Translations under genes and position numbers: made by a program
Notes under the pieces: generated by a model
What the model was told of the DNA's origin: nothing
Database searches by the model: none
Seen by the model: only the letters and a program-made list of their open reading frames with translations
In this document: piece by piece, positions 1 through 12,300 of the stretch
Layout of the letters: every line of letters begins with the position of its first letter
Position numbering within the stretch: position 1 is the stretch's first letter
DNA from: Erythrophleum ivorense
Lineage: Eukaryota > Streptophyta > Magnoliopsida > Fabales > Fabaceae
Length of the DNA stretch: 64,000 bases
Reading direction: 5' to 3'
Assembly (NCBI GenBank): GCA_026724425.1
Contig: JAIUCV010000001.1
Location: 9,406,556-9,470,555, forward strand

Positions 1-977
1 ACAATAGCTAGTCAAAACTAAGACAAAGGAGCCCAAGCTTAATAGCTCTAGGTATACTAAAATGCTTATTATCTGATGGATGAATGCATTCATGGATGTC
101 TAAATTTCCCCCTTATGAGGTTGTAAAGGTTTTGATTTATAAGGGGCAATGAAATGATAATAACGATCAAGTCAAGTTGTCTAGTGAAGCTGTAAAAGTT
201 TTCTAAGTAGGTGGCTTATCATGTTAGAGCTATTTTGCTTAGAATAATTTGAATAGCTTCTTGTGTCAGCTCTTTGAAAGCTCAACAAATGATAGCCATT
301 AAGTATTTCAAGCATTTTAGAATTAGGTTTGGACCAAGTAAAGTTGATCCAAACTTTTATGGTCAAGCAATATTTATAACAACTTATAAGAAGACTAGCA
401 AGTTTTTAAAGAACCTATGGGTCAAGCAAATTTTGCCCAATTCTACTCCATAGTTGCTTGGATAGGACAAAAGGTTGGTTTAGTCCAAGTATAATAACAA
501 TGAGCTAAATACAATCACCAATGGAAGTTTAAGTTTATTGATTTGGCTTACGAACCATAGATAATTGCTAGGAAAAGTTTAAGCATATTGAAGTTCAAGA
601 CAATCTTTGAGGTTGTAAAATTTAAAATACATGGATGAAGAGGAAGGCAAAATGGGTGTTAAATTGGAAGGGTTTTTTATTAGTTCTACATAATAAAAAA
701 ATTTTAAATTTAGAGATAGATCACTCATTACAATAGATTTAAAGATCAATTCCAATTTTTTTTTTTGTTAAAAGATTTAGGGATATTGCAATTGGAGGTA
801 AAGACAAGCTAGGTAAGTACTATTTCCCCTAAACACATTTAACCAAACATACATTTATTCATAAATTCCATTTAAATCACATGAAATTTAGTTAACTTTT
901 AAGTAGCCAAACCTTAGACACACTACATTTTCTCCCCTTTCTTTCGATCTTTTTGCGAAAGCAAGTTTGAAGGCTAT
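1..977. other. AT-rich flank, no gene seen
   Basis: No coding region with recognisable similarity, RNA gene or structured repeat was seen here. Short open frames exist but carry no family signature. The stretch ends exactly where the 5' LTR of the Gypsy element begins. Confidence 0.5.
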
Positions 978-1232
978 TGATAAGTAATTCAAATTAAGTA
1001 GGGATAACTTTTTCCTTTTCGTTTGTTATTAAGGCCATTGCTATCTTTTACTTTTAATTGAATATCATTGATAGTTGGTAGAGGTCTTTTAGTGTGAGTC
1101 AATTAGTTTTTTGGATATGAATACCGTGTAGCTAATACCATCATTTACTTATGTAGTAAAATTGAGTCTTCATCATGTATCTTCCTCCTTTTATATTCTC
1201 TTCCTTTTACTCCCTTAATTTTAAGCATAGCA
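978..1232 (+). repeat. 5' LTR of the chromovirus
   Basis: A 255 bp repeat aligning along its full length with 8886-9138. Shared blocks include ttattaaggccattgctatc and ataccatcattta. It starts TG and ends CA. Confidence 0.88.
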
Positions 1233-1234
1233 GC

Positions 1235-1246
1235 TGGTATTAAGGT
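1235..1246 (+). other. Primer binding site (tRNA-iMet type, degenerate)
   Basis: TGGTATTAAGG begins three bases after the 5' LTR. It resembles TGGTATCAGAGC, the complement of the plant initiator tRNA-Met 3' end used to prime minus-strand synthesis. Confidence 0.6.
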
Positions 1247-1399
1247 AGTCGATTCGAATGGCTAATGCAATGAGATCACAAGTTGCACTTCCTGAAACTA
1301 AAGATCGCTTTTGAGCTACTATGGAATAGTGCTTGGCATCAATGGAACAACAAGTGGTGGGGTTACAAGAATTGGGCTGAGGGTTATCCTTCCAGTTTA

Positions 1400-2240
1400 C
1401 TAAGCTTATGAGTCATGATCGAGAACGCCATTGTAGCAACAAACATTGGAGTGACTATTAGATGTACCAAGATTGAGTTTTCAAAATTCATTAGACATGA
1501 TGTAAATAGGTGGATCTCCAAATGTGAATGATTCTTTATTCATGGCAACAAACTAGACAGCAATAAGGTAACACTCACTGGTCTTGCATTGGATGAAATA
1601 GCTTATAAATGGTTTCAAAACTTCAAAAAAATGGCTAATGGTCTGATGAATTGGAAAATGCTAGTGGATGCAATTAAAGTGAGATTTGGATCCCTTTTCA
1701 ATGATCTTATAGAGGAGTTGATGTAGCTCAAATGAAGAGGAAGTCTTATGGAGTTCCAAGAGTCATTTGATAGCTTGGTTTGTAGAGTGGAGTTAATTAA
1801 GAGTTAAAAATTAAGATGTTATATTGCTAGTTTTAAGCCTGAACTTGTGATAGGGGTAAAACTATTCCATCCAACTACTCTGTTGGATGCCACTAGACTC
1901 ACTAGATTACAAGAACTCAATACGGAGTTGTTGCAAAAGAAGCTTTAAAATCAATCAAGGAGTAGTGGAAATTACAAGGAAAATGTTGTGCTCTTGAAAG
2001 GATTCTTAAGTAAATCTGATAAGGATGGGGAATTGGACTAGAATAGTGGTAAAACTAACACTACTATGGGAAGCAAGGGGGACAATAACCTACCTAAGGG
2101 CATTTTGAGGAAACCATACATACACTTTTAGCAGAGGTTAACTCCCATTAAAGTGGAGGTACATAGAAGCAAAGGCCTGTGTCATTTTTACCATGATAAG
2201 TATGCATTAGGACATGCATGTTCTTAAAAGAAAAAGATGC
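1400..2240 (+). pseudogene. gag remnant (Retrotrans_gag plus degenerate zinc knuckle)
   Basis: With stops read through, the plus strand gives a Retrotrans_gag-like region. Pieces such as GLALDEIAYKWFQNFK and FQESFDSLVCRVELIKS match the nucleocapsid-precursor domain of plant Gypsy elements. Near 2165-2230 is LCHFYHDKYALGHAC, a decayed CCHC knuckle in which the second cysteine is now tyrosine. In-frame stops near 1527, 1724 and 1807 show that no intact Gag can be made. Confidence 0.8.
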
Positions 2241-2248
2241 AAATATAG

Positions 2249-2800
2249 TTGATGGAGGTAGATGATGAATTGGAAGAATTGCCTGTGATTAAGGAATATA
2301 AGGAAAAAGTGGTGGCAGAAACAAATAAGGAACCAATAGTCTCCTTTAATGCCATTCAAGGTACTACTACCTTTAGTGGCACACAAAATCAAATGATACC
2401 ATGGTATCCGACCATGACAGTGACTTGTATGCTACGAAAGAAACTTGTGCATATTTTGATAGATACAGGTAGCGTACATCATTTTATTGATGCTAATTTA
2501 TGCAAGGGGGTACAAATGAAATTCAAAAACCAATTAATGGAGTTCACATTTAGTTGCTAATGGAGATCAACTGACAAGGGAAGGGGTTTGTGAAGGATTG
2601 AAATGGATCACATAAGGAGTTGAGTTCAAAACTAATGCAATCATGATTCCTTTATAGGGTTGTGACATAGTTTTGGGAATGTAATGGCTTTGTACCCTAG
2701 GAATTATTAATTGGAACTGCCTAAACTTGATTACAAAGTTTGAGTTATAAGGTAAGAAGGTATGGTTAGCTACATGTCAACCCTAAAAAGATAAATCAAT
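2249..2800 (+). pseudogene. Retroviral-type aspartic protease remnant
   Basis: An open stretch contains HILIDTGSVHHFIDANL, the aspartic-protease motif with catalytic D-T-G followed by the usual HNF-like loop (here HHF). Downstream, across stops, CDIVLG and GIINWNCLNL mark the second conserved block of the fold. The enzyme would have cut the Gag-Pol polyprotein. Stops from 2558 onward separate it from reverse transcriptase. Confidence 0.85.
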
Positions 2801-3049
2801 TAAGGAAGTTAAGATGCAGAAATTGCTTCACCAAAATTTCAATGCCTTGATGCTACAGATGGTGCCATATCATAGTGAAATTTCATGCTGTATTGTGAAT
2901 GTAGTAGAGGAGTGCACTACTTCTACAATAGTTAAGGAAGTGCTAAAAGACTTTAAGGGCATTTTGAAGAACTTAAGGGACTACCTCCCCATAAGGGAGA
3001 CTATGATCATTAGATTATCTTTAAGGAGGGCTCTAATCTTGTGAATATT

Positions 3050-4150
3050 TGGCTTTATAGCTACCTTATTGTCCAAAAGGATGTTATTGAGAAAATGGTT
3101 AATGAAATGCTACAAAATGAGGTTATACAACATAGCTCATCTCCTTTTACTTCACCAATGGTTTTAGTTAAGAAAAGGGATAGAAATTGAAAGATGTGCA
3201 TTGATTATAGGGCTCTTAATAAGATTACTGTAAGGAGTAGATTTCCCATTCCCTTGGTTGAAGATCTATTGGATAAATTGGGAAAGGCTACGATATTCTT
3301 TAAATTAGACCTTCGATCAGGGTACCATCAAATTCAAATGAAGGAAGAAGACATTCCAAAGATTGCCTTCCAAACGCATTCAACTCACTTTGAATTCTTA
3401 ACGATGCCATGTGGCCTTTCCAATACTCTTTCTACCTTCCAAGGTGTTATGCATGCAACATTTGAAAAACAATTGAGAAAGTATGTATTAGTTTTCTTTG
3501 ATGATATTTTGGTGTAAAGTAGGAGTTTGGAAGAATATGTAATGCATTTAAAGGATATGCTAAATACACTAAGAAGCAACCATTATTTTGTGAAAAGATC
3601 CAAATGTGCCTTTGTTGTGAAAAAAATCAGACATTTAAGGCATTATATTTTTGCAAAAAAGTTTTCATTAATCCCCCAAAGGTTAAAGCAGTGAATGAAT
3701 GGCCAATTCCTAATTGAATCAAGCAACTACAAAGCATCTTAGGTTTGGCTAGATATTATAGAAGGTTCATTAGGAATTATAGCCTAATAGCCAAACCACT
3801 AACTGATCTGCTAAAGAAGGATAATTTCCAATGGTGCCAAAAAGCAAAATTAGCTTTTGTTAACCTAAAAAAGGCTCTCATTACAATCCTAGCATTACTC
3901 AATTTAGAGAAGCCATTTGTAGTTAAGATTGATGCATCGAGTTATGGTATTAGAGCTGTACAAATGCAAGAAAAACATCTTATAGCTTTCATCAACAAGA
4001 TATTGTCACCCAAAAATCAACTACTCTCTGTGTATAACAAGGAACTGTTGACCGTGGTGCATGTTGTTAACAAATTGCAACATTATTTAAGTGTAAAACC
4101 CTTCACCATTTTAACAAACCAACAAAGCTTGAAATACCTATTAGAATAAT
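3050..4150 (+). pseudogene. Reverse transcriptase and RNase H remnant
   Basis: 3194-3517 holds the RT palm: CIDYRALNKITVRSRFPIP, then FKLDLRSGYHQIQM with the first catalytic Asp, and YVLVFFDDILV with the paired catalytic aspartates of Ty3-type RT. After a stop at 3518-3520, the thumb/connection region continues (LGLARYYRRFIRNYSLIAKPL). The RNase H-like domain (KPFVVKIDASSYGIRAV, LLSVYNKELLTVVHVV, TNQQSLKYLLE) runs to about 4149. Order and spacing are standard for plant Ty3/Gypsy. The catalytic motifs survive but the frame is cut at least twice. Confidence 0.92.
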
Positions 4151-4159
4151 GATTATCTA

Positions 4160-4837
4160 CTCCTATTTAGTACAATTGGCTACTAAATTGATGGGAATGG
4201 AGTGCCAAATTTGCTACAAGAAGGGGAAGGAAAACGTGGTTGTTAATGTATTATCTTGTGCTTCCTATGGTGAACATTTACAAATGATAGCAACTTCTAT
4301 TTCTAAAGAACTTTAGGAGGAAATCCTAAAAGAATATCAAGTTGATGGGTATTTACAGTGAATGATACAAGAGTTGGAAAATGATAGCTCTTCACATCCT
4401 AAATTTAAATGGAATGGCTAGGTATTAACCCAAAAATGGCTAGCAGAAAGATTATTCTTTAGTGGCTGCACTTCTTACCACAAGAAGGTCATTCAAAGGT
4501 TAAGGTTACTTGGAAATAGGTTAAAGTTGTATTCTATTGGAAGGGAATACTTGAAGACATCAAAAGGTTTATTAGGTCCTATGACACGTGCTTAAGATGT
4601 AAAAATAAAACAACAACACAAGTTGGGTTGCCACAACTCCTTCTAATCCCAAATGGAGTATGGCAAAGTATAGCCATGGGTTTCATTAAGAATTTTCTAA
4701 AATCAAGGGGTAAGGATACTATATAGGTGATTGTTGACAGATTGAGCAAATATGCTCACTTTATTCCATTGGCTAATCCTTTTCTACATCACAATTGGCC
4801 CAAATTTTTCTTGACAATATGTATAAATTACATGCTA
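4160..4837 (+). pseudogene. Integrase, N-terminal half (split by a solo LTR)
   Basis: With frameshifts allowed, this encodes the zinc-binding region (a CLRC pair near 4590) and the start of the catalytic core (IVDRLSKYAHFIPLANPF at 4730-4783, including the first catalytic Asp). The reading stops at 4837, where the solo LTR begins, and resumes with matching integrase sequence at 8052. The two halves are one disrupted gene. Confidence 0.88.
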
Positions 4838-7800
4838 TGTAACACCATAAATTCCAGCTCATCTCATGCTTTTGAATGGCACAATATCATGAAATATATA
4901 GGATTCCCATAGAAAAAGCAAGGAAAAATGGGATTATTTTTGCATTGCACTATATCTAAAAATTGCATTCAGTGTCACGTGGACCGTGTAAGCTCATACT
5001 ATACATCCTTATATTTAATTCCATCATTACAACTCAATTGCATCACAAAATCATGTCTACAACTCATGGAAATCGAAATGGAGCATGAAATATGGAGTTT
5101 CATTATTGGCCAGAATTGCTCCACTTTTTGACCAAACTTTGAAAAATCATAACTAAATCTAAAAAAATCAAAATCATGTAATCTTGGTCATTATGGAAAG
5201 CTTAGGATATCTAATTTATACTAAAAATACTTATAGACCATAACATATATCACATAGGACTTTTGACATCCAAAATGATCCAAAGGTCTGACTAAATTTT
5301 GGAACTGTCATAGAATTCTACAAAAAAGTTTAAAAATGTCCAATTAATTTAAAAAAAATAAAATTTATGCAAATGATATGAATATGGAAAGCTATAGATG
5401 TTAGCTAAAGAGAAAAAATATCTCTAGATCAGTTCATCAAGTTTAGACCTCGAAATTCAATAGAACAGTACTTCTGGTTAGGCAAAATTACTGATACTGG
5501 ACAAAAATTTCAAAAATTCATATATCTCTCTCCAGACTTCCAAATAAGGTGTTTCTAATTGGCACGAGTCACTATGAGTGTCTAGTTTCTCTGTATAAAA
5601 TTTCATGGCAATTGGATATCATTTAGGACTCGTGTGATAGAATGCAATTTTGGATCAAATGAATAGTGCAGCCAACCAGAAACTATGAAAATTGACAATT
5701 TTAAAAAATCATCAAATATTCTGTAGACCTCCAAAAATTATAATCTTTAGCTTCCCAAAAATCTCTCAATGAGACCTAATTGAATACCAAATCTCAGATC
5801 AAGACTAACTCATTTGGCCAAAAAGTAATATAAGGTTCCATTATGGTCAAATTTAGCTTCATATGAGGTACCAAATTTGCCAAATGGCTTTCCTTTAGTA
5901 TTGATACCTTTTGGGCAAGTCTAAAAATATATTTAAGACTTAAGTGAGCTGCCTAAATGGTTCCAAACCTCATGCATCTCATTTTGGCTATTCAACCCAC
6001 ACTTATGCACATTCACATCATACTTCCACATTGCATACTTTGGCATTACATACTCAAAATATATGCTAGAGGTCATACATCATATTCATACATCTAAACA
6101 TCACATAATATCATATTTACACATGTCTCAAGGTTCATAGGCCATTTACAACATCATATACATCATGAACCATCATTATGCTTCCAAGTTGGATAACACA
6201 AGGCATATGCTTGTCAATCTCCCTTCTTCATTGTTGTTGGCTCCCATTGCCATAGCTATTTGGTCCACCTAGCATGTTAGATTATTGGAGAGTAAGGGAT
6301 GAGATTTAAAGAATCCCAATAGCTCATCTCCCATTTAATCATACATAATATATGCAAAGCAAGCTTTACAAATACATGCATGGAGAAAATGGAAATCATA
6401 GATATTTTTAACACAAGCTTGGTATGTGAATCACTCGTACGAGACATTCAAGAGCTCACCAAGTATTTGGATTGGTCTCACACTTCTCCTTATGGATTTT
6501 AGATTTGCCTCACTCATTCTTTAAGAGCTTTAGACTCAACTATACTCTTGGGAGCCCACTTTACTTTTGAGAGACTCTTTACTTTGTCTCAACCAAGCTC
6601 AAGGGTTCTTGGCTTATCCTCACCAAAGGGAAGAGTTCTTGGCATTTCCATATTCAAACAAACTCAAACAAATATTATGTACTCATTTAGAAATGTAACA
6701 TGGTATCAAGAATCATGGCATATAAAGGCATGCTAGCATACTTTTCATAGCTTGAATCTCCTCCACACATAAAACCCTCCTTGGCCGAGACTATGAGCAT
6801 TCTTAGGCCACTTGGAGTTCTCTTGGTTTTCTTGAAGGAGGAAGCTTGTGGGGAGCATCTTAGGTGTCTCAAAAACTCATTTATACTCTTAATTAAACCT
6901 AGGAAGCATCATATAAATTCAGAATTTAAAAGGTGCACTAGAAACCCTAGGTTTTGCATCTTGAATCCTAATGCCTATTTCATGGTTTTCTTTGCATATT
7001 CTTATTCCTCTCCATTAAATACCTAAGAATCATGCTTGTTTGGGCTTGGAAATCAGATCCTCCTAGGGTTCTTAGTGTAGGTCGAAATGGAGAAGAAGTA
7101 TGATGAAAGGTATCAACCATAGGATGTATTTTTACCTTGTTTCTTTGCTTAGTTTAGCTTGAATCTTGATTTCTCCAAGCTCTTCTCTTCAAATCCAAAC
7201 TTTCCCTTGAATATCTCCCTTGAATCAGATTTATAAACCTCATTTTAATCTAAGGAAAGAAAGGAGAATGAAGGAGAGGTAGTGGAGATAGAGAAAAGCA
7301 TGGAAAACAACTATAAAAACATACCTTAAGCTTAGAATTTCTTCTTCTTCTCTTTCTCTCTTGGTGCGCCCAAAACCTTAGCTCTCCCATATGATATTAT
7401 GCAAAATTTTCTGATTCCAAATGGGGAGGAAAGTGGGGCGCCACGTATATATAGGTAGGGAAAAGTGACTTTTTAAAAATTCTAATTTTGCCCTTCATAC
7501 TTTGCATTTTTATTTCTCCTTTATTTTAGCTCCTCTTTTAGAATTATCTTTTCCATTGTAAAATTTAGATTCCCAATTAAGAAAAATGCCTTTGAAATCA
7601 CTCAAATTGGAGCTAAAACCTTCCAGAATGAATCAGTCAAAGTTTAGGTCAACCGATGTTAGAAAACATCAAACGGAGAGGTTTTAACTGTCCCAGGAGT
7701 TTCCATGGTTTTTAGGGCCTCTAAGAACCCTAGAGAACTTAAAACTTTCATTTAAAAAACCTTCCTATGTGAATTTCAAAATTTGCTCAAAATTATAAAA

Positions 7801-8046
7801 ATGCCATTACATTTCGTAAGCTTTTCGTAAGAAGTTATTTCTTCATTCTAGCTCTATTTTTTTTTTCTGTCTGAACCTAGGATTCTCATTTTTAGGAATC
7901 TAGAATGCTTGCCGAATTTTTTAAGACCTTAACTACATCATTTCGGGGGACTTCCTTTTATATCAAGTGAGTTCCGTTCGTTAACGAAGAAACTGTATGT
8001 TACGTTTCTCACATTTTCTTTCATTTTTAGAGAATCGGATGTTACA
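4838..8046. mobile_element. Giant solo LTR 'A', 3209 bp
   Basis: This block begins TGTAACACC and ends GATGTTACA (inverted ends TGTAAC/GTTACA), and is flanked by perfect 5 bp duplications tgcta at 4833-4837 and 8047-8051. It contains no retroelement protein, so a solo LTR left by LTR-LTR recombination is the simplest reading. The left end is clearly related to copy B at 15444, and the right part (about 6400-8000) matches B at about 16950-19290. The length and ends resemble the long LTRs of Tekay/Del-type chromoviruses (inference). A TATATATA box lies at 7446-7453. Read on the minus strand the element starts TGTAACATCCG, which suggests minus orientation. Confidence 0.9.
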
Positions 8047-8051
8047 TGCTA

Positions 8052-8884
8052 CACCCGCCAACATTGTTAGCAATAGGGATCTTTTGTTTACTAGTAGTTT
8101 GTAGCATGAATTTGTAACTTGATTGGGAGTGACTCAATCTTTGTCATTTGCATATCTAAGAAGTTTGGCTTGGAATTCCCCTACAAAATGGTGCAAATAG
8201 ATCCCCTTAGTTGAATGATATTATAATACCACCTATTACACCTCACTTGGTATAACTCTATATGAGGTTATGTATCACTAGCCACCTCCCTTACACATTC
8301 CTTATTTACACAAGAACCTTCAATGGAGGTAATTGATAGAAGTTTTGAGGTAAGGGAATTAATACTAGAGAAACTTAAGCAAAATATGAGTTTGGTAGTT
8401 AACAGAACAAAGTAATAAGTAGATAAGAAGAGGACAGAAAGGGAATTCAAGGTAGGAGATTGGGTTTATTTGAAACTACAACCTTTTAGACAATGGTCAG
8501 TAGAGAAAAGAATGTTAGAAAAGCTATCACCAAGGTTTTATGGGCCATATCAGATACTAGAAAGGGTGGGACCGATGGCTTACACCTTCAAGTTACCTCC
8601 TTCTTCAAAAATTCATCCCATATTTCATGTGTCCTTACTTAAAAGATGTTTATAAGATGCCATTGCTACCACTTTAGTACCTATTTCGTAGGCTAATGCA
8701 AAGATAAAATGAGAACCATAACTGATTTTAGACAGGCATATGGTTCAAAGAAGGAATCAACTTATAACTTAGGTGTTGATCAAATGAAAGGATGAGCTAG
8801 AAAAAGAAGCAACATGGGAGCTTTGGTGCAAGATTCAGAGGGACTTTCCTAAGTTTGAGGTCAAGGTTCTGCTTTTGGGGGGCA
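8052..8884 (+). pseudogene. Integrase C-terminal half with GPY/F motif and chromodomain-like tail
   Basis: The core resumes directly after the TSD (PANIVSNRDLLF). 8440-8655 is open: FKVGDWVYLKLQPFRQW, then FYGPYQILERVG, the GPY/F module of chromovirus integrases, then KIHPIFHVSLLKRCL. Past a stop, the tail holds ILDRHMVQRRNQ and KDELEKEATWELW, a chromodomain-like signature that can steer integration to chromatin. It is broken by stops at 8653 and later. Confidence 0.9.
8871..8884 (+). other. Polypurine tract
   Basis: A G-rich run (cttttggggggca) immediately before the 3' LTR, in the place where plus-strand priming occurs. Confidence 0.7.
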
Positions 8885-8885
8885 T

Positions 8886-9138
8886 TGATAAGTAATTTGA
8901 ATTAAGTAAAGGTAATTTTGTCTTTTCTTCTGTTATTAAGGCCATTGCTATCTTTTACTTTTAAGTAAATACCGTTGGTAATTGGTAAGGGTCTTTTAGC
9001 ATAAGTCAGCCATTTTTTAAACACGAACACCAAGTAGTTGATACCATCATTTAGCTATGGAGTAAAATTAAGTCTTCATCTTGTATCTTCCTTCTTTTAA
9101 GTTCTCTTCCTTCTACTCCTTTAATTTCGAGCATATCA
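8886..9138 (+). repeat. 3' LTR of the chromovirus
   Basis: A 253 bp partner of 978-1232, with roughly one base in six changed between them by eye. This suggests an old insertion. Confidence 0.88.
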
Positions 9139-10345
9139 ACTACCGCCTCAATAGTAATAAGTAATAGCCTCCCTCTTTTCTCTTATTTCTCTTTCCTTTT
9201 TTTTCTTAATTTTTTTAAATAATTTTTCTCATATCTATCATTCTTTTTTAAATTTGATGAATATCTCTTTTTTTATTTTCTTTTGAATCATTTGATTTAG
9301 TATATCTGAATATTTTTTTAGCCTTTCCATTTGTCTTCTTGAAATATCTAGAAGATAACATGCGTTTCCAATTTAGAGTTTATTTGTCCTTTCAATTAGA
9401 GTTTTCCATAAGTCCAAGAATCTCATATTGTTGTGAAACTTATTGGATCTTATATGTAAAATGAACATATGTAATTATGTTGCTATAACATCAAGGATGT
9501 TAGTGTTTTTTCATTCAAGAAACTCAATCCAATAGATCAAAAGAGGTATTATTTGTAAATTATTTCAAAAAGAAAATTATAAATAATATTTATTTATCAT
9601 GATTCAATATGAAAATTTTACTTTTATAAGTACCTTTGGATTAGGGCTATACATTCACCAGGTTAAGTTGGTCCACCCCAAGGATATTGGATTGCGTCAA
9701 AATGACAACTAGGCCAAAAAAAAAAAAAGATAAGTACCGAGTCCATGCACTGGGATTGGGTCATGTGAGTTGACAATAATAATCAACTTGGATCAGTAGG
9801 TTATATATATATATATATATATATTCACATTAAAACACTTCTCTCTTACGCAATCCTATTAAAAAATTGAAGAGAACCCTAAGTAATAGGGGTGTTAGTA
9901 TTTTTATAGTCATGTCACTTCCACGGACACCACCTAAAAGGCCAAATGATAGGAGACTTGTAGAGCTAAATGGGATAGGGAAGTGGTAAAAGGAACGTAG
10001 ATGCTTTATATATAGGGGGATGGTCTAGATTTCATAATTTTGTTTTATTTTTTTGATACAAAACATCATTTTTTTTGTAGTTGCCAGTTATAAAATTATT
10101 TTCATTCTGCATTATGTATTATATAAAATAAAGAAGTTTTAAAATTTGAATTATATATATAGATAATATAAACTGTCTAGATCAAATTTGGATAGTTCAA
10201 ATGGATGCACACCAGATCCAATTCTGTGGCAAAAGACAGTAGGCTTTCAGCTACCAAGTTAATCCTTGAAAGTTTTTGTTAGAAATGTTGTCTTCTGCGT
10301 ACTTTATCCTTTTAAAATTAGTAGTGTTATTGGTAAAGGTGATAA
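9139..10345. other. AT-rich spacer with TA microsatellite
   Basis: No gene recognised. There is a pyrimidine-rich stretch at 9160-9300 and a (TA)n run at about 9799-9823. A TATA-like tatatata at about 10008 has no gene behind it. Confidence 0.5.
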
Positions 10346-10779
10346 GTGAATGGTAAAAACTTAGAAATGATCACATCAACACTAATTATAGTTAGTCTTA
10401 ATAGTGTATCCTATCTTAGGTGCCATAAGAAAATGAGTAATGTTATCAGGTGTCTTGTTGAAAATTTTGAAAAAGAAGGCATGGGAATCGAAAAAGTTAC
10501 TGCTATGTTTAATGGCATTGAGCTCACATTTATTGAAAGCGATGGTTGAAATCTTCTTAGAACTCTTCATAAACAAAAGTTAGCTATTAGAGATGTCGAG
10601 GCAGCTTATAACTTAAAAGGGTATGCTGAGTATCCAAATTTTTTTTGTTTGTAACCCAATGTGATGATGATGTTCACGTGATAATATTTTTTTTTATTTT
10701 GGACTGATGCAAGATCTAGATTGGCATTTCAAACTTTTGGAGATGCTACCATTTTTTATACAATCTATAGGACATGCTT
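10346..10779 (+). pseudogene. FAR1/FHY3-like (MULE transposase-derived) relic
   Basis: An open stretch starts after a LRCHKKMSNV-type segment and contains FEKEGMGIEKVTAMFNG and, after a stop, LLRTLHKQKLAIRDVEAAY. In another frame near 10698-10778 comes FWTDARSRLAFQTFGD, then ATIFYTIYRTC. The series HKKMS, then a helical spacer, then FW-DARSR---FGD, then an IF-T-YRT segment is the layout of the FAR1 family around the start of its MULE transposase core. The usual catalytic Asp of the FDTTY motif reads Tyr. Frameshifts and stops make it a fossil, from either a MULE or a FAR1 relative. Confidence 0.7.
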
Positions 10780-11240
10780 AATTTGGTCCAAAATGAACCT
10801 GGAAGAGTCCATTGCATCATTGAAATCCTTATTGGCTTAAATTTCCAAAAGACTTTAGATTGTATTGGAACTAAGTGATAGCAATAAGTTTGTGAGTATG
10901 GAAAGGGCAATTGGCTACTGTTAAATAAAAAGGTAATTCACTCATAATCAATTGAATTTTATAATAAATAAAATAAGTATAAATGACCAAAAGATCAAAC
11001 TTAAGTAAAGTTCATTAAATAAATGCTTACAATGAAAATGAATAGTGTGTTTATTCCTCATAAAATATCATGTGACCGCCTTTCATTTCAAACCATTTAT
11101 TGACAAAAGAAATTAATATTCTAGGGCCCATTTATATAAATCTATTGATGCATTTTGGCTTTATTAAGGGAGAGAAAGATTAAATTCATATAATTGAGAC
11201 CCCATTCGTTGTAGTGACCTATTAAGGGGGAGAAAGATTA
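10780..11240. repeat. Dispersed repeat R, copy 1
   Basis: This aligns with 27800-28260 and 31960-32430. Shared blocks include gattgtattg, catgtga followed by ctttcattt, and gggagagaaagatta. It is non-coding in all three copies. Confidence 0.8.
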
Positions 11241-11556
11241 AAGGGTTGTTTGGTAGCTTATAGGAAATGGAAAAGGAGATGGAATCACTCAAAAATCCTA
11301 TTTGGTAGACATATTATGTTGGAGGTAATGGAAACCATAAAAAATAAGATGGAATACATTAAACAATTATGTAATTTATATAATGTCTATTATATCTTTG
11401 TTATCATTGCTCAATAATATCTATTCGTTTTTATTACTTTTTTTTAAAGGAGGATATAAGGGTTATGTCCCTATCATTCTTTTTATTATTATTTTTCTTT
11501 TTAATTAAGTTAGGGTATAAAGGTCATTTTCCCCCACCCCATTCTTTTTCATTCCT
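11241..11556. repeat. MITE-like fragment truncated by CACTA-2
   Basis: It begins gggttgtttggtagctt, the kind of start seen in many plant hAT or Harbinger MITEs, and ends in cattctttttcattcctta just where the CACTA terminus begins. No matching right inverted terminus was found, so the family is unresolved. Confidence 0.35.
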
Positions 11557-12300
11557 TACTATAAGAAAATAGGGGTTTTCTCGCAAAATTTTTCTATGAG
11601 AAAAACCCAAAAATTATTCTCATGAAAATTCTCTCAAACTTTAGGTGGTGAAAAAAAAAAAGAAGCCGTAAGAATTTAGAATTTTGACATAAATTTTTCA
11701 TGAGAAAGTCTTATCATAGAATTTTCCCATGAGAAAAATTTGTGAGAATAAGTTGTTTAAGAGTTGTGAAATTTTTGTGACTTTCTCGTAGAGTTTCTTG
11801 TAAAGGAATTCCATAAGAAAGAAAAGAAATTGAATTTTTTTTGGATTTTCACAATACTATATTATGAGAATCCATATATTTCTTTCATGATAAAATTCTG
11901 TGATAACCTAAAAAAATTTTAAATTGTTTTAGCTACTAACAAAATTTTACATGATAAAATCTCAACTTTATTCTCATGATATAAATCTATGAGAAATCAA
12001 AAATTTTTATTTTTTATGATTTCTCAAGGCATTGTATGGTAAGAATGAAGTTGCATATTGCTCATGGTAAAATTCCATGAGAAAATATAAAATACAAATT
12101 TTTTAGGTTGTGTTGAATTTTTTTTATGAGAATAATGGATAAATTTGAAAATGTTGGCCAATTTTTCTAGATTTCTCATGGATATTTACTACGAGAATTA
12201 TGTTTTCTCAAGATGTAATACCATGAGAATATGAAAAAAAAATGAATTTATAGATTTCTCACAAAAAAATTCTACAAGAAAACTATAAAATTTTTTTTAT
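11557..12300. repeat. CACTA-2 subterminal array (ttctcatgagaaa motif)
   Basis: The near-palindromic theme ttctcatgagaaa recurs in both orientations with variations (tttctatgagaaaa, ttcatgagaaag, cccatgagaaaaat, ctcatggtaaaattcc) directly inside the terminus. In known CACTA elements such arrays bind the element's own TNPA-type protein. Binding here is inference. Confidence 0.75.

Larger units (their letters stand above)
978..9138 (+). mobile_element. Ty3/Gypsy chromovirus-type LTR retrotransposon, decayed and interrupted
   Basis: Two direct repeats of about 254 bp (978-1232 and 8886-9138), both starting TGATAAGTAATT and ending CA, enclose a PBS-like site, gag, protease, reverse transcriptase, RNase H, integrase and a chromodomain-like tail, in the order that defines Ty3/Gypsy elements. 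Many stops and frameshifts show it is dead. A 3.2 kb solo LTR (4838-8046) sits inside the integrase. The outer 5-mers gctat and actac agree only loosely, so the original TSD has drifted, which fits an old insertion. The GPY/F motif followed by a chromodomain-like tail points to the chromovirus branch. Confidence 0.93.

Noticed and set aside
7446..7453. TATATATA as the promoter of a host gene
   Set aside because: It lies inside solo LTR A and no gene follows on either strand; an LTR promoter is more likely.
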